From the NCBI GenBank assembly GCA_965116335.1, contig OZ220677.1, positions 992,001 through 1,056,000 of the forward strand: DNA of 64,000 nucleotides, in the 5' to 3' direction. The notes under the pieces are model-generated. The model saw nothing but the letters and a program-made list of their open reading frames with translations. It made no database searches and had not been told where the DNA came from. The position numbers were made by a program, and so were the translations under genes. Shown here piece after piece: positions 23,754 to 32,210 of this stretch (positions are counted from its first letter, which is position 1; every line of letters starts with the position of its first letter). The DNA is from G963663315 sp965116335 (GTDB taxonomy: Bacteria > Pseudomonadota > Gammaproteobacteria > Arenicellales > Poriferihabitantaceae).

Positions 23754-24833
23754 TTACACCAACCCAACCCATCGATCAGCCAGCTCATATTTGCGGCTTT
23801 TGGGGGCTACCCCATGCTGGAGCATAAAACCTTCATCACACCATTTATTGCACAGATTCAAGGCGGTTCGTATATGAACACCGAGCAGGTCGGCAATCTC
23901 TCTGGTGGTTATGTATTTACTTTTTTCAAACAGGAAAAGCGCTTGTTTTTGCCTTTGATCCAACTCACGCAAAAGAGCGCTGTGATCCGTGACACTCTCT
24001 CTGGATGCCTCTGTAGCTGCCTGTCGTATACTGGTAAAGGAGTCAGCCATGCCCTCACAGAAATACAGGTTCCACCCGGTAATATCCGCCTCGGCGCGAC
24101 CCAGGTAATAATTGTGCGATTCACCGACACTCAACGCTTCGTAATAGGCTTGCAGATTTCTGGCATAGTATTCTTCCAGGGAGTAGATACCTTTCAGACC
24201 ATAGCCTGATTTATGCAACACGAGATTAGTAAGCAGTCGGGCGGTACGTCCGTTGCCATCATAGTAAGGGTGGATCGTTGCGAACTGGTAATGCGCGATG
24301 GCTGCAATCAGTGGTATGGGTAACTCCGCCTTGCTCACCTCCCTGTTAATCCAGGCCATCAATTCACACATAAGTTCGGGTACATCTTTGGCTTCCGGTG
24401 GCATATATGTGATGGCTCCGCTACCGCTATCCCTGATCACATTCTGACCATCGCGATACGGCGTGGGCTTTCTTTTCCCATCCATCACAGAGCCATGTAG
24501 CGTTTGTATATCTTTTTCTGCGAGCAAAGGCGCTTTTCCTTTTATCAACTCATCCAGAAAATCCAGCGCCTGATAATAGTTCTTGACCTCTCGCTGATCT
24601 CTCTCGCGATTGGGGAATGCACCACCATGAATGACATCTTTCACTTGCTCCTGTGTCAGGCGGTTGCCCTCAATCTGAGTAGAATAATGTGTACGAAGCA
24701 AACGCGCGGATTCCCGCAACGAGGTTAGGACAGGAACCGTAACAGGCAGGCTGGAAACTGCCTGTCGGCTCGATTCAATATCCATCAACACTTGAGTCAG
24801 CGTCGGCGTGATCTGGAAATCGGGTGCAAACAT
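23754..24833 (-). CDS. Fic family protein with intact catalytic motif
   Basis: 359 residues. The active-site loop H-P-Y-Y-D-G-N-G-R (residues 188-196) is complete, with catalytic His188. The class II inhibitory helix S-T-Q-I-E-G-N (Ser51-Glu55) lies N-terminal, so activity should be autoinhibited. The C-terminus carries a helix-turn-helix-like stretch (I-T-T-R-E-I-A-D-L-L-G-V-H-I-R-T-A). Such Fic proteins AMPylate target proteins in characterised relatives. Unlike the Fic protein at 7410, all catalytic residues are kept. The gene is flanked on both sides by short t-t-c-c-a-g-t-a-a-a tandem tracts and by repeat elements, and no separate antitoxin gene is adjacent. Confidence 0.9.
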   Translation of the reverse strand: MFAPDFQITPTLTQVLMDIESSRQAVSSLPVTVPVLTSLRESARLLRTHYSTQIEGNRLTQEQVKDVIHGGAFPNRERDQREVKNYYQALDFLDELIKGKAPLLAEKDIQTLHGSVMDGKRKPTPYRDGQNVIRDSGSGAITYMPPEAKDVPELMCELMAWINREVSKAELPIPLIAAIAHYQFATIHPYYDGNGRTARLLTNLVLHKSGYGLKGIYSLEEYYARNLQAYYEALSVGESHNYYLGRAEADITGWNLYFCEGMADSFTSIRQAATEASRESVTDHSALLRELDQRQKQALFLFEKSKYITTREIADLLGVHIRTALNLCNKWCDEGFMLQHGVAPKSRKYELADRWVGLV

Positions 24834-24876
24834 GGACGTAATCTTCCCGTATTAATACCAGAAACATACTAGCATA

Positions 24877-24920
24877 GTTCCAGTAAACTTCCAGTAAAGT
24901 TCTAGTAAAGTTCCAGTTCC
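24877..24920. repeat. Tandem 11-12 bp repeat tract upstream of fic
   Basis: Four imperfect units of GTTCCAGTAAA follow one another, with one C-to-T change. The same unit occurs twice at about 23474-23500 beyond the 3' end of the fic gene, so the gene is bracketed by the repeat. Confidence 0.65.
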
Positions 24921-24927
24921 AACACGG

Positions 24928-25075
24928 GAGGGCACGACCAGCGGTAGATGGTGCGCTTACCGATGCGTAGGGGCGACCCTCTGTGGTCGCCCGGTATGGT
25001 TGATACCCGTCCCGGTGGTTGCGGGAGGGCACGGAGACCCTCCCCTACGATGGCTTTACGTGCGGGAAATCGCCG
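24928..25075. repeat. Type B intergenic repeat
   Basis: The block with GTAGGGGCGACCC (24968) through CCCTCCCCTACG (25046) is a near copy of the type B unit at 23618. It can fold into paired arms because the two ends are inverted relatives. Confidence 0.7.
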
Positions 25076-25120
25076 GGAGCCAGCACATATCGGTCATGTA
25101 TCGTTATTCCTGCGATGGCG

Positions 25121-26833
25121 TTACGCGCGGGAAATCGCCGGACGATTGGCAAACAGTTGTTCGAGTGCGCCGAAAACCCGGTTGTCGAGTGTTCCGGTCA
25201 GGTCGAGTGTAATGGATTCGCTGAAAAATTCATCCAGACCCAAGGCGGTACTGATTGATTTCAATTCGATCTGGCCGGAGTGCTCAATCCGGCTTGCCAC
25301 CTGTTTCAGGTGGCGTTCGAGATAGAATGGATCATTATGATTGCTGGTCGCGCTTTCCATCGGTGCGCCATCAGAGATCATGACCAGACACTTTCTACTT
25401 TCTATCCGACTATGCAAACGGCGCTCTGCCCATTGCAACGCCTCCCCGTCCAGCCCCTCCTTGAAGTGAACCGGATTCATCAATGATGAGATCGAATAAC
25501 GGCAACGCCGCCAACTGGTTTCAGCATCCTTGTAAACAATATGCAAGCGGTCATTCAGCCGACCGGGATATTCAGGAGAACCGGATTTACGCCATTGCCG
25601 AATGGACTCGCCGCCAGCCCAGCCTGCGGTGGTGAATCCCAGTATTTCTACGGACACTCCGGCAAGCTCCAATGCCCGGCAGTAGACATCCACCAGAATA
25701 GCGACTGCCTGAAATCGCTGTCGTTTCATTGAACCGGAGTTGTCAATCAGGAAACTGACCACGGTATCGCAACGTGGCATCCGTCTCTCCTGCTTGAAAA
25801 CCCGGTAATAACCAGGCTTGGATACCAGTTGACTGAGTCTGCGACCGTCCAGATAACCTTCTTCCTCACCATCCTGCCAGCCCGACCGGGACGGTATGGC
25901 AAACAGGCTCTGCAAGCGCAGGGCCAGCCGCGATACATTGACTGTCTGCGCCTTGATCATCCGGTCCAGTTCGCTACGAAGTTGTTTGCGCTGTTCGAGT
26001 CGATAGAGCTCCTTCGCCATCACCATCCGGTCAAAATCCGTGCAAAAAACATGGTATTGGTCTTCCTGTTCCGCCTCCTCCGTCATTCGGTCGCTGGCGC
26101 CGATTTCTGATTCCACATAGCGGTCATCGGCTTCATCAACCGGCGGCAACAGGGTTCTGTCCCTGAGCGCGGCCAGATGCCTGTCAATCAGGTCACCGCC
26201 AACAGAACATGCGATTTCATGCACCGCCTGTGCGATATTCAGTGCGTAACGTGCATATTCTCGCTGATTGCCAATCTGTTTCTTCAGCATCACCAGATCA
26301 TCGCCAATCACCGGAGCGAGCCTGAATCGCACCGACTCGATCAACCCTTCAACCTCTCCATCCTGAGCCCGGTTGGTCAGTCGGCAACGGACGATCCAGG
26401 CCAGACTGTAAATCAGCAGCCCCAGTTCGTTTTCAACCAGCCCGTTGCCTCGGCTTTGGCGGCACCATTGATCGAACGCCTCCTCCACATTACGCCGGAT
26501 ACCGACCAGGCTTCTGCCCGGTAACGCCTCACATCGCAGCTGCTCCAGAATATCGAATGCGAGTCTGGCAACCGGCTCCGACGGCGCCAATGAGCGGTGC
26601 AGGGATAAATCACTGTGAATCAATCGAAGTGCGATGCAGTCCGCTACTCCACGATTGCGCGAGAAGGAATCCTTGAGCGCATCAGCCAACAGGTGGGGCA
26701 CATGGAACGACCAGGCACGACCCTTCAGGAAGAGAGTCTGTCTCTTGTACTGTGCCTCAGGGGTTGCCGATAACGCCCGGATAGAAGCGGCGCAATGGCG
26801 TTCAATCAGTCGACGCCGTACTTCTTCTGCCAT
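25121..26833 (-). CDS. CobT-like cobaltochelatase subunit with VWA domain
   Basis: 570 residues. The C-terminal von Willebrand A domain has the metal-ion site D-N-S-G-S-M in V-S-F-L-I-D-N-S-G-S-M-K-R, followed by I-L-G-F-T-T-A-G-W and later M-I-S-D-G-A-P-M. The N-terminal half is the helical CobT region with charged segments (D-E-A-D-D-R). It lies 23 bp after a CobS-like AAA+ gene. CobS and CobT form the chaperone that drives CobN in aerobic cobalt insertion, but no cobN is visible here, so the pair may serve a CobN elsewhere or act on another target, as orphan CobST pairs do. Confidence is high for the family, moderate for the substrate. Confidence 0.85.
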   Translation of the reverse strand: MAEEVRRRLIERHCAASIRALSATPEAQYKRQTLFLKGRAWSFHVPHLLADALKDSFSRNRGVADCIALRLIHSDLSLHRSLAPSEPVARLAFDILEQLRCEALPGRSLVGIRRNVEEAFDQWCRQSRGNGLVENELGLLIYSLAWIVRCRLTNRAQDGEVEGLIESVRFRLAPVIGDDLVMLKKQIGNQREYARYALNIAQAVHEIACSVGGDLIDRHLAALRDRTLLPPVDEADDRYVESEIGASDRMTEEAEQEDQYHVFCTDFDRMVMAKELYRLEQRKQLRSELDRMIKAQTVNVSRLALRLQSLFAIPSRSGWQDGEEEGYLDGRRLSQLVSKPGYYRVFKQERRMPRCDTVVSFLIDNSGSMKRQRFQAVAILVDVYCRALELAGVSVEILGFTTAGWAGGESIRQWRKSGSPEYPGRLNDRLHIVYKDAETSWRRCRYSISSLMNPVHFKEGLDGEALQWAERRLHSRIESRKCLVMISDGAPMESATSNHNDPFYLERHLKQVASRIEHSGQIELKSISTALGLDEFFSESITLDLTGTLDNRVFGALEQLFANRPAISRA

Positions 26834-26856
26834 GATAACTTACAGGCCGCCGGGCA

Positions 26857-27852
26857 TTATTCTGAATATTCCGATTGCGTGATCGCGTATTCCAGATCTT
26901 CACCAAAAGCGCGCTGGTAGTATTCCGCAATAATCGAATACTCGGCTTGATCGCACTTGTTCAGGAATGACAGAAGAAAAGCCTTGCCAATATCGCCGAA
27001 TATCTCGATGTTTTCTGCCCAGGTAATCACGGTTCGCGGGGACATGACCGTGGAAATATCTCCGGCGGAGAAGCCGTTGCGAGTCAGGCCCGCCAACCCG
27101 ACCATCGCCCTCACGGTCTCAATCCGGTCGGAAAAAATCGGCACCTGGGCCAGAACAATATCCACTTCTTCCTGCACGGAGAGATAATTCAGGGTGGTCA
27201 CGATATTCCAGCGGTCTATCTGTGCCTGATTCAATACCTGAGTGCCATGATACAACCCGTTCAGATTGCCGAGGCCGACTGTATTGGAGGTGGCGAACAG
27301 TCTGAACCCGGGATGGGGACGGATCACTCTGTTTTGATCCAGCAATGTGAATTTCCCGTCTCGCTCTAAAATACGATGAATCACAAACATCACGTCCGGG
27401 CGACCGGCGTCAAACTCGTCGAAAACCAGAGCTACCGGGCGTTGCAGGGACCAGGGCACAATCCCTTCCTGGAACTCGGTAATCTGCTTGCCCTGTCTGA
27501 TTACAATAGCATCCCGACCGACCAGATCCAGCCGACTGATATGTCCATCCAGATTGACCCGGACACAGGGCCAGTTCAGCCGGGCGGCAACTTGCTCGAT
27601 GTGGGTTGACTTGCCGGTGCCGTGGTAACCCTGCACCAGTACCCGACGATTTTTCGAGAATCCGGCTAACAGCGCCAGCGTAACGTCATGGTTGAAACAA
27701 TAATTGGGGTCAATTTCAGGCACATGTTCATCGCGCTGGCTGAAACCGGGCACTTCCAGATCGGTATCCAGTCCAAATGTATCTCTTGCACCCATCATGC
27801 AATCCGGAGTCTGCTCAAGTTTTCCCTGCACAAGGGTTTTCGGTTCTGACAT
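26857..27852 (-). CDS. CobS-like AAA+ ATPase
   Basis: A 331-residue MoxR/CobS-clade AAA+ protein. Walker A G-Y-H-G-T-G-K-S-T, Walker B V-A-L-V-F-D-E-F-D-A-G, and sensor 1 F-A-T-S-N-T-V-G are visible in order. Residues L-D-G-H-I-S-R-L-D-L-V-G-R-D match the CobS pattern between Walker A and B. It is first in the operon with the VWA protein 23 bp downstream. Together they form the ATPase module of class I chelatases, comparable to BchI/BchD. A divergent ferrochelatase gene begins 162 bp away. Confidence 0.88.
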   Translation of the reverse strand: MSEPKTLVQGKLEQTPDCMMGARDTFGLDTDLEVPGFSQRDEHVPEIDPNYCFNHDVTLALLAGFSKNRRVLVQGYHGTGKSTHIEQVAARLNWPCVRVNLDGHISRLDLVGRDAIVIRQGKQITEFQEGIVPWSLQRPVALVFDEFDAGRPDVMFVIHRILERDGKFTLLDQNRVIRPHPGFRLFATSNTVGLGNLNGLYHGTQVLNQAQIDRWNIVTTLNYLSVQEEVDIVLAQVPIFSDRIETVRAMVGLAGLTRNGFSAGDISTVMSPRTVITWAENIEIFGDIGKAFLLSFLNKCDQAEYSIIAEYYQRAFGEDLEYAITQSEYSE

Positions 27853-28014
27853 GAAAGCGGGGTTCTCCTGACGGTGTTTTCTGGTTATTGGAATTTCTCG
27901 GATTTTAAGATTCTAACGATTTTTATAAAGCCCATGCAGATTAAATGTGCGTTAAAATTCTCCAAGTGCAATTTTACGGTGATTCACTCCGGTTTTCTCT
28001 GACTTTTACCACTC

Positions 28015-28998
28015 ATGCCTGACCACCAACCGATAACCGGCGTTCTGATCAACAACCTCGGTACGCCAGCCTCTCCGCAAACGAGCGATGTGCGGGCATT
28101 CCTGAAACAATTCCTGAGCGACCCCAGAGTAGTCCGGCTGCCCCGCGCAATATGGTGGTTTATATTGAATGTCATCATACTGAATACCCGACCGAAGCGT
28201 TCTGCCGAGGCGTACCGGGAAATCTGGACGGATCAGGGCTCACCGCTACTGGTCATCAGCCAAGGTCAGGTCAAACAGCTGCAAGCCCTGGCGCAATCCG
28301 CATTGCCCCCGAATGTCAGGATAGAACTCGGAATGCGTTACGGTTCACCGTCGATTGAACAAGCTCTGGACAGGCTGCGTCAGGCTGGCGCCACACAATA
28401 TCTGATCCTGCCGATGTATCCACAATATTCCACAACCACCACTGCCTCGACCAAAGACGGGGTGCTGCGAGTATTCGAATCCTGGCCATCCATGCCGAAG
28501 TTCCGGTTTGTCTGTCACTATTTTGATGAGCCACAATACATTGAGGCATTGAGCCAGTCTGTCAAGGAACACTGGCGGGAAAACGGCCAGTCAGGCAAGC
28601 TGCTGATGTCTTTTCATGGCATACCGGAACAGTATTCACAACAGGGCGACCCATACAGGGAGCAATGCGAATCCACCGCGAGACTGCTGGCACAAAGCCT
28701 GAAACTCGGCCCGGAGCAATGGCAACTCGCCTTTCAATCCAGACTGGGGCCGAAGAAATGGCTGCAACCCTATACCGATCACACATTACAGGAATTGGCC
28801 CGACAGGGTGTAGGATCAGTCGATGTGATTTGCCCCGGGTTCAGTGTAGACTGCCTGGAGACACTGGAGGAAATCGCAATTCAGAATAAACAATTGTTTC
28901 TCGATGCGGGCGGCAGGGTCTATAATTACATCCCGTGCCTGAATGACCAGCCACGACATATTGAAATGATGAGTCACCTGATCAAGAACCATAGCTGA
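28015..28998 (+). CDS. hemH: Ferrochelatase
   Basis: A 327-residue ferrochelatase that inserts Fe2+ into protoporphyrin IX, the last step of heme synthesis. The N-terminus G-V-L-I-N-N-L-G-T-P matches the family. The catalytic region M-S-F-H-G-I-P contains the conserved His, and C-P-G-F-S-V-D-C-L-E-T-L-E-E-I is the C-terminal signature with the catalytic Glu. Length agrees with bacterial HemH. The stop overlaps the start of the CbiX-like gene (TGATGA). Confidence 0.96.
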   Translation: MPDHQPITGVLINNLGTPASPQTSDVRAFLKQFLSDPRVVRLPRAIWWFILNVIILNTRPKRSAEAYREIWTDQGSPLLVISQGQVKQLQALAQSALPPNVRIELGMRYGSPSIEQALDRLRQAGATQYLILPMYPQYSTTTTASTKDGVLRVFESWPSMPKFRFVCHYFDEPQYIEALSQSVKEHWRENGQSGKLLMSFHGIPEQYSQQGDPYREQCESTARLLAQSLKLGPEQWQLAFQSRLGPKKWLQPYTDHTLQELARQGVGSVDVICPGFSVDCLETLEEIAIQNKQLFLDAGGRVYNYIPCLNDQPRHIEMMSHLIKNHS

Positions 28999-29372
28999 TG
29001 ACCGCACTGTTAATCATCGCCCACGGTAGCAGAAACGCCGAATCAACCCGGGAAATCCAGGATTTGACCGACCGTTTGCAGAACGCAGCGGATGGCTTTG
29101 AGCAGGTCGAATGTGCCTTTCTGGAGATGGCAGAGCCGGATATTTCCGCCGGTTTGTCCAGACTGATTGAGCAGGGTTCAACAAAAATCGTGGTGCTCCC
29201 CTACTTCCTGGCCAAAGGCAATCATGTTATCCGGGATGTGCCGAATGAAATCTCAAGCGTAAGACTCAGGTATCCCGATGTTGAAATCCGGCTGCTTCCC
29301 CACATCGGCAAATCCGCCGGCATGGAAAATCTGATCGTCAACCATATCAAAAACCCCCCAAGCCTCGACTGA
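28998..29372 (+). CDS. CbiX/SirB-like sirohydrochlorin chelatase
   Basis: 124 residues, the small CbiX/SirB size class. I-I-A-H-G-S-R holds the first metal-binding His, and P-Y-F-L-A-K-G-N-H-V-I-R-D-V-P holds the second. Such enzymes insert Co2+ or Fe2+ into sirohydrochlorin for cobalamin or siroheme. It is translationally coupled to hemH, so chelatases are grouped. Cobalt or iron specificity cannot be read from the sequence. Confidence 0.88.
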   Translation: MTALLIIAHGSRNAESTREIQDLTDRLQNAADGFEQVECAFLEMAEPDISAGLSRLIEQGSTKIVVLPYFLAKGNHVIRDVPNEISSVRLRYPDVEIRLLPHIGKSAGMENLIVNHIKNPPSLD

Positions 29373-29376
29373 ATCC

Positions 29377-30414
29377 ATGAAATTTCAGCTTGCCTATAAC
29401 CTGGAACGTAACGACAACACGCTATCGGTCAGCGAAGTGATGCGACATACACTGGAAATCATACAGATAGCGGATCGTGGCGGGTTTCATATTGTATGGG
29501 CAGCGGAGCACCACGCAATTGAAATGAACATGGCACCCAATCCGTTCCAGATATTGACCTGGTGGGCAAGCCATACCCATGATATACGGCTCGGCACCGC
29601 AGTCGCGGTGGCGGCATACTGGAATCCGATTCGGCTGGCAGGCGAGGCGGCTTTTCTGGATGTGGTCAGCGGCGGACGGCTGGAGTTCGGAATCGGCTCC
29701 GGTGCCTATCAGCGTGAATTCGACCGCATGCGTCCCGGCCTGAAGCAACAGGATGCCTGGCGTTACATGCAGGAAATGCTGCCCGCAGTCAAAGCGCTGT
29801 GGCAGGGCGATTATGCTCACGATGGAGAATTCTGGTCATTTCCAGCCACTACTTCCGTCCCCAAACCCCTGCAAAAACCACATCCGCCCATCTGGGTAGC
29901 GGCACGTTCACCGATCACGTTTGACTACGCGGTAAAAAACAACTGCAACATCCTGTCCTGGCCAATGGCTCGACCCTTTGACGAAGCACAGCTATATAAA
30001 GCCAGACTGGAAGAATCAATCGCCAAACATCCGGGATGCAGACGTCCTGTTTTTGCGATGATGCGCCATACCGCATTATATGAGAACGACAGCGGGCGGG
30101 ATGCAGCGATCCAGTCACTGCAAACCAATATGGGACTGTTCGAGAACCTGTACCGCAATCTGGGCGATGTCGTAAACGGATTCCCCCGGCAAATCCCTCT
30201 GGAAGACCTGGTCGAACGTGAACAGTATTACCCGGACAAACTGGAAGAGAACCTGATGTTCGGTTCTCCCGACCGGGTAATCGAAAAACTGAAACAGCTG
30301 GAAGAGCTGGGGGTGGACGAGTTCGTCTATTACGCGAGCATGGGCCAGAGCCAGGCAGCACAGAAGAAATCACTACAACTGTTCTGTGATGAAGTGATAC
30401 CCGCATTCCGCTAA
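29377..30414 (+). CDS. LLM-class flavin-dependent oxidoreductase
   Basis: A 345-residue bacterial-luciferase-like TIM-barrel flavoprotein. Features are F-H-I-V-W-A-A-E-H-H near the N-terminus, R-L-G-T-A-V, the G-G-R-L-E-F-G-I-G-S-G flavin loop, and the C-terminal F-G-S-P-D-R-V-I-E-K-L. It has the look of FMNH2-dependent monooxygenases; the substrate is not evident. It starts 4 bp after the CbiX-like gene and is followed 13 bp later by a TPP enzyme, so the last two are likely co-transcribed and may act in one pathway, possibly on a sulfonate or ketone. Confidence 0.85.
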   Translation: MKFQLAYNLERNDNTLSVSEVMRHTLEIIQIADRGGFHIVWAAEHHAIEMNMAPNPFQILTWWASHTHDIRLGTAVAVAAYWNPIRLAGEAAFLDVVSGGRLEFGIGSGAYQREFDRMRPGLKQQDAWRYMQEMLPAVKALWQGDYAHDGEFWSFPATTSVPKPLQKPHPPIWVAARSPITFDYAVKNNCNILSWPMARPFDEAQLYKARLEESIAKHPGCRRPVFAMMRHTALYENDSGRDAAIQSLQTNMGLFENLYRNLGDVVNGFPRQIPLEDLVEREQYYPDKLEENLMFGSPDRVIEKLKQLEELGVDEFVYYASMGQSQAAQKKSLQLFCDEVIPAFR

Positions 30415-30427
30415 CCCACGCCAGAAA

Positions 30428-32116
30428 ATGAAAAAATTATCGGGCGGTCAAGCCGCAGTGGAGTCGTTGCGGACAGAAAAGACGAAACATGTTTTTGGTC
30501 TGATCGGCTCGGCGACCATGGAGATGTTCGATGCGCTTTACGATGCCGGGGATATTGATTTCATCGGAGTACATGACGAGCGCACAGGCGTTCATATAGC
30601 GGATGGCTATGCCCGCGCCTCGGCACGGCCCGGAGTGATGCTGGCCGGTCAGAATGGTCCGGGGGCGACCAATCTGGTGACCGGACTGGCTCAGGCAAAA
30701 GCCGCTTTCTCTCCGGTCGTTTCCATCGCCGGGTCACTCTCTCTGGAACATGTTTATCGGGATGCGTTCCAGGAAGTGGATCAACAGTCGCTGTTTGCTC
30801 CGATCACGAAAAAAACCTGGACCGTCACTCATGCCAACCGGATTCCGGAAATGTTCCGTGAGGCGTTTCGGGTGGCATTGACACCGCGATGCGGCCCGGT
30901 ACAACTCAACCTGCCAAGAGATGTGCTGGCTGATACCGCCGAATTTCCTCCGTTCCAATCGCCACCGGCTTATCGGACACATAGTGTCCCAAGTGGGTCG
31001 GAGGATGAAATCAAGCAGGCCGCGAAAATACTGGCCTCATCAAAAAAGCCGGTAATCGCCATCGGCGGCGGCATCAAGAATACAGATGGGTTCGAAGATC
31101 TCCTGTCCCTGGCAGAGATGCTGAATGCGCCGGTCACGACCTCCCCCGGTCATGGCGACGCCATTCCGTTTGGTCATCCACTGAACGCAGGGCAAATGGG
31201 GCCGCGCGGAAATCCGGTCGCCTCCCGTTTGATGCGAGAAGCGGATGTCATCCTGGCGCTGGGCACCCGATTGGGATTTAATTCGACTTTCTACTCTTAT
31301 GATCACATAAACGAGCACGCCAGCATCATCCAGGTTGAACTGGAGCCGACCTCGATTGGTCGTTATTTCCCCGTGGCGCTCGGAATCTGGGCGGATGCCC
31401 GCTCTGCTGCAAGGCAGTTGTGTACGGAGCTGACCAGACAGAAAACACAGATGGAAGTGACTCAATGGACGGAGGATTTCAAACGCGACCGCACCGCCTG
31501 GCTTGACCAGCGCGATCAGTCTGCCGCGATTGACTCTTATCCGATTCAGCCAGCAGCGTTGTATCAGGCCCTACGCAGCGTACTGCCAAAAGACACAGCG
31601 GTAACGATGGACGCCGGCACCTTGTGTCTACAGGCAACCGATGCGCTCAATTACTGGACACCGAAATCTCTGTTCACGCCGCTCGATTTTGGCCTGGTCG
31701 GTTTTTCATTTGCCTGTGGTCTTGGCGTAAAGCTCGCACGCCCCGAGCGTCCGGTGGTCAGCCTGATGGGGGATGGCGGCTTTGGCATGACTCTGTCGGA
31801 ATTAAGTACCGCCGTGGACAACCACATCAATACCACTACCATCGTCATGAACAACCAGTGCTGGGGTGCCGAAAAAGCCTATCAGAGAGATTTCTTCGGG
31901 GAGAGGTATATCGGGTCGGATGTCAGTAGTCCGCCATTCGACCAGATCGCAGAATTGTATGGGGCAGTCGGCTATCGTGCAGACCGGGTTTGTGAGATTG
32001 CAGGCGCGGTCGAAGCGGCACTCAACTGCGACCGGCCAGCGGTGGTAGATATCGCAGTTGACCCGGAGGCACTGTACAGCTTTCGCCGGGATTCATTCCG
32101 GCATCGTGGCGGTTAA
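30428..32116 (+). CDS. Thiamine-diphosphate-dependent enzyme of the acetolactate synthase/Xsc type
   Basis: 562 residues with the three-domain POX/ALS architecture. The N-terminal PYR domain has H-D-E-R-T-G-V-H-I-A-D-G-Y-A-R with the catalytic Glu. A central domain contains A-I-G-G-G-I-K. The C-terminal PP domain has the TPP motif G-D-G-G-F-G-M and N-N-Q-C-W-G. The N-terminus F-G-L-I-G-S-A-T-M-E-M resembles sulfoacetaldehyde acetyltransferase (Xsc) more than AHAS, and no small regulatory subunit gene is adjacent, but oxalyl-CoA decarboxylase- or benzoylformate-like functions are not excluded. It is in an operon with an LLM monooxygenase. Confidence 0.8.
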   Translation: MKKLSGGQAAVESLRTEKTKHVFGLIGSATMEMFDALYDAGDIDFIGVHDERTGVHIADGYARASARPGVMLAGQNGPGATNLVTGLAQAKAAFSPVVSIAGSLSLEHVYRDAFQEVDQQSLFAPITKKTWTVTHANRIPEMFREAFRVALTPRCGPVQLNLPRDVLADTAEFPPFQSPPAYRTHSVPSGSEDEIKQAAKILASSKKPVIAIGGGIKNTDGFEDLLSLAEMLNAPVTTSPGHGDAIPFGHPLNAGQMGPRGNPVASRLMREADVILALGTRLGFNSTFYSYDHINEHASIIQVELEPTSIGRYFPVALGIWADARSAARQLCTELTRQKTQMEVTQWTEDFKRDRTAWLDQRDQSAAIDSYPIQPAALYQALRSVLPKDTAVTMDAGTLCLQATDALNYWTPKSLFTPLDFGLVGFSFACGLGVKLARPERPVVSLMGDGGFGMTLSELSTAVDNHINTTTIVMNNQCWGAEKAYQRDFFGERYIGSDVSSPPFDQIAELYGAVGYRADRVCEIAGAVEAALNCDRPAVVDIAVDPEALYSFRRDSFRHRGG

Positions 32117-32210
32117 TGCTTTTAAGTTTTTTTGATTGAAAATAACCTCGGATTGGGCGATGATCGCCCCCTTTTCCTGGTATTTTAACTTTACATTCCT
32201 GATAGCAATT

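Noticed and set aside
32136..32210. N-terminal extension of isocitrate lyase
   Set aside because: The ATG at 32211 gives exactly the E. coli length and catalytic numbering; the extension is unlike the family.
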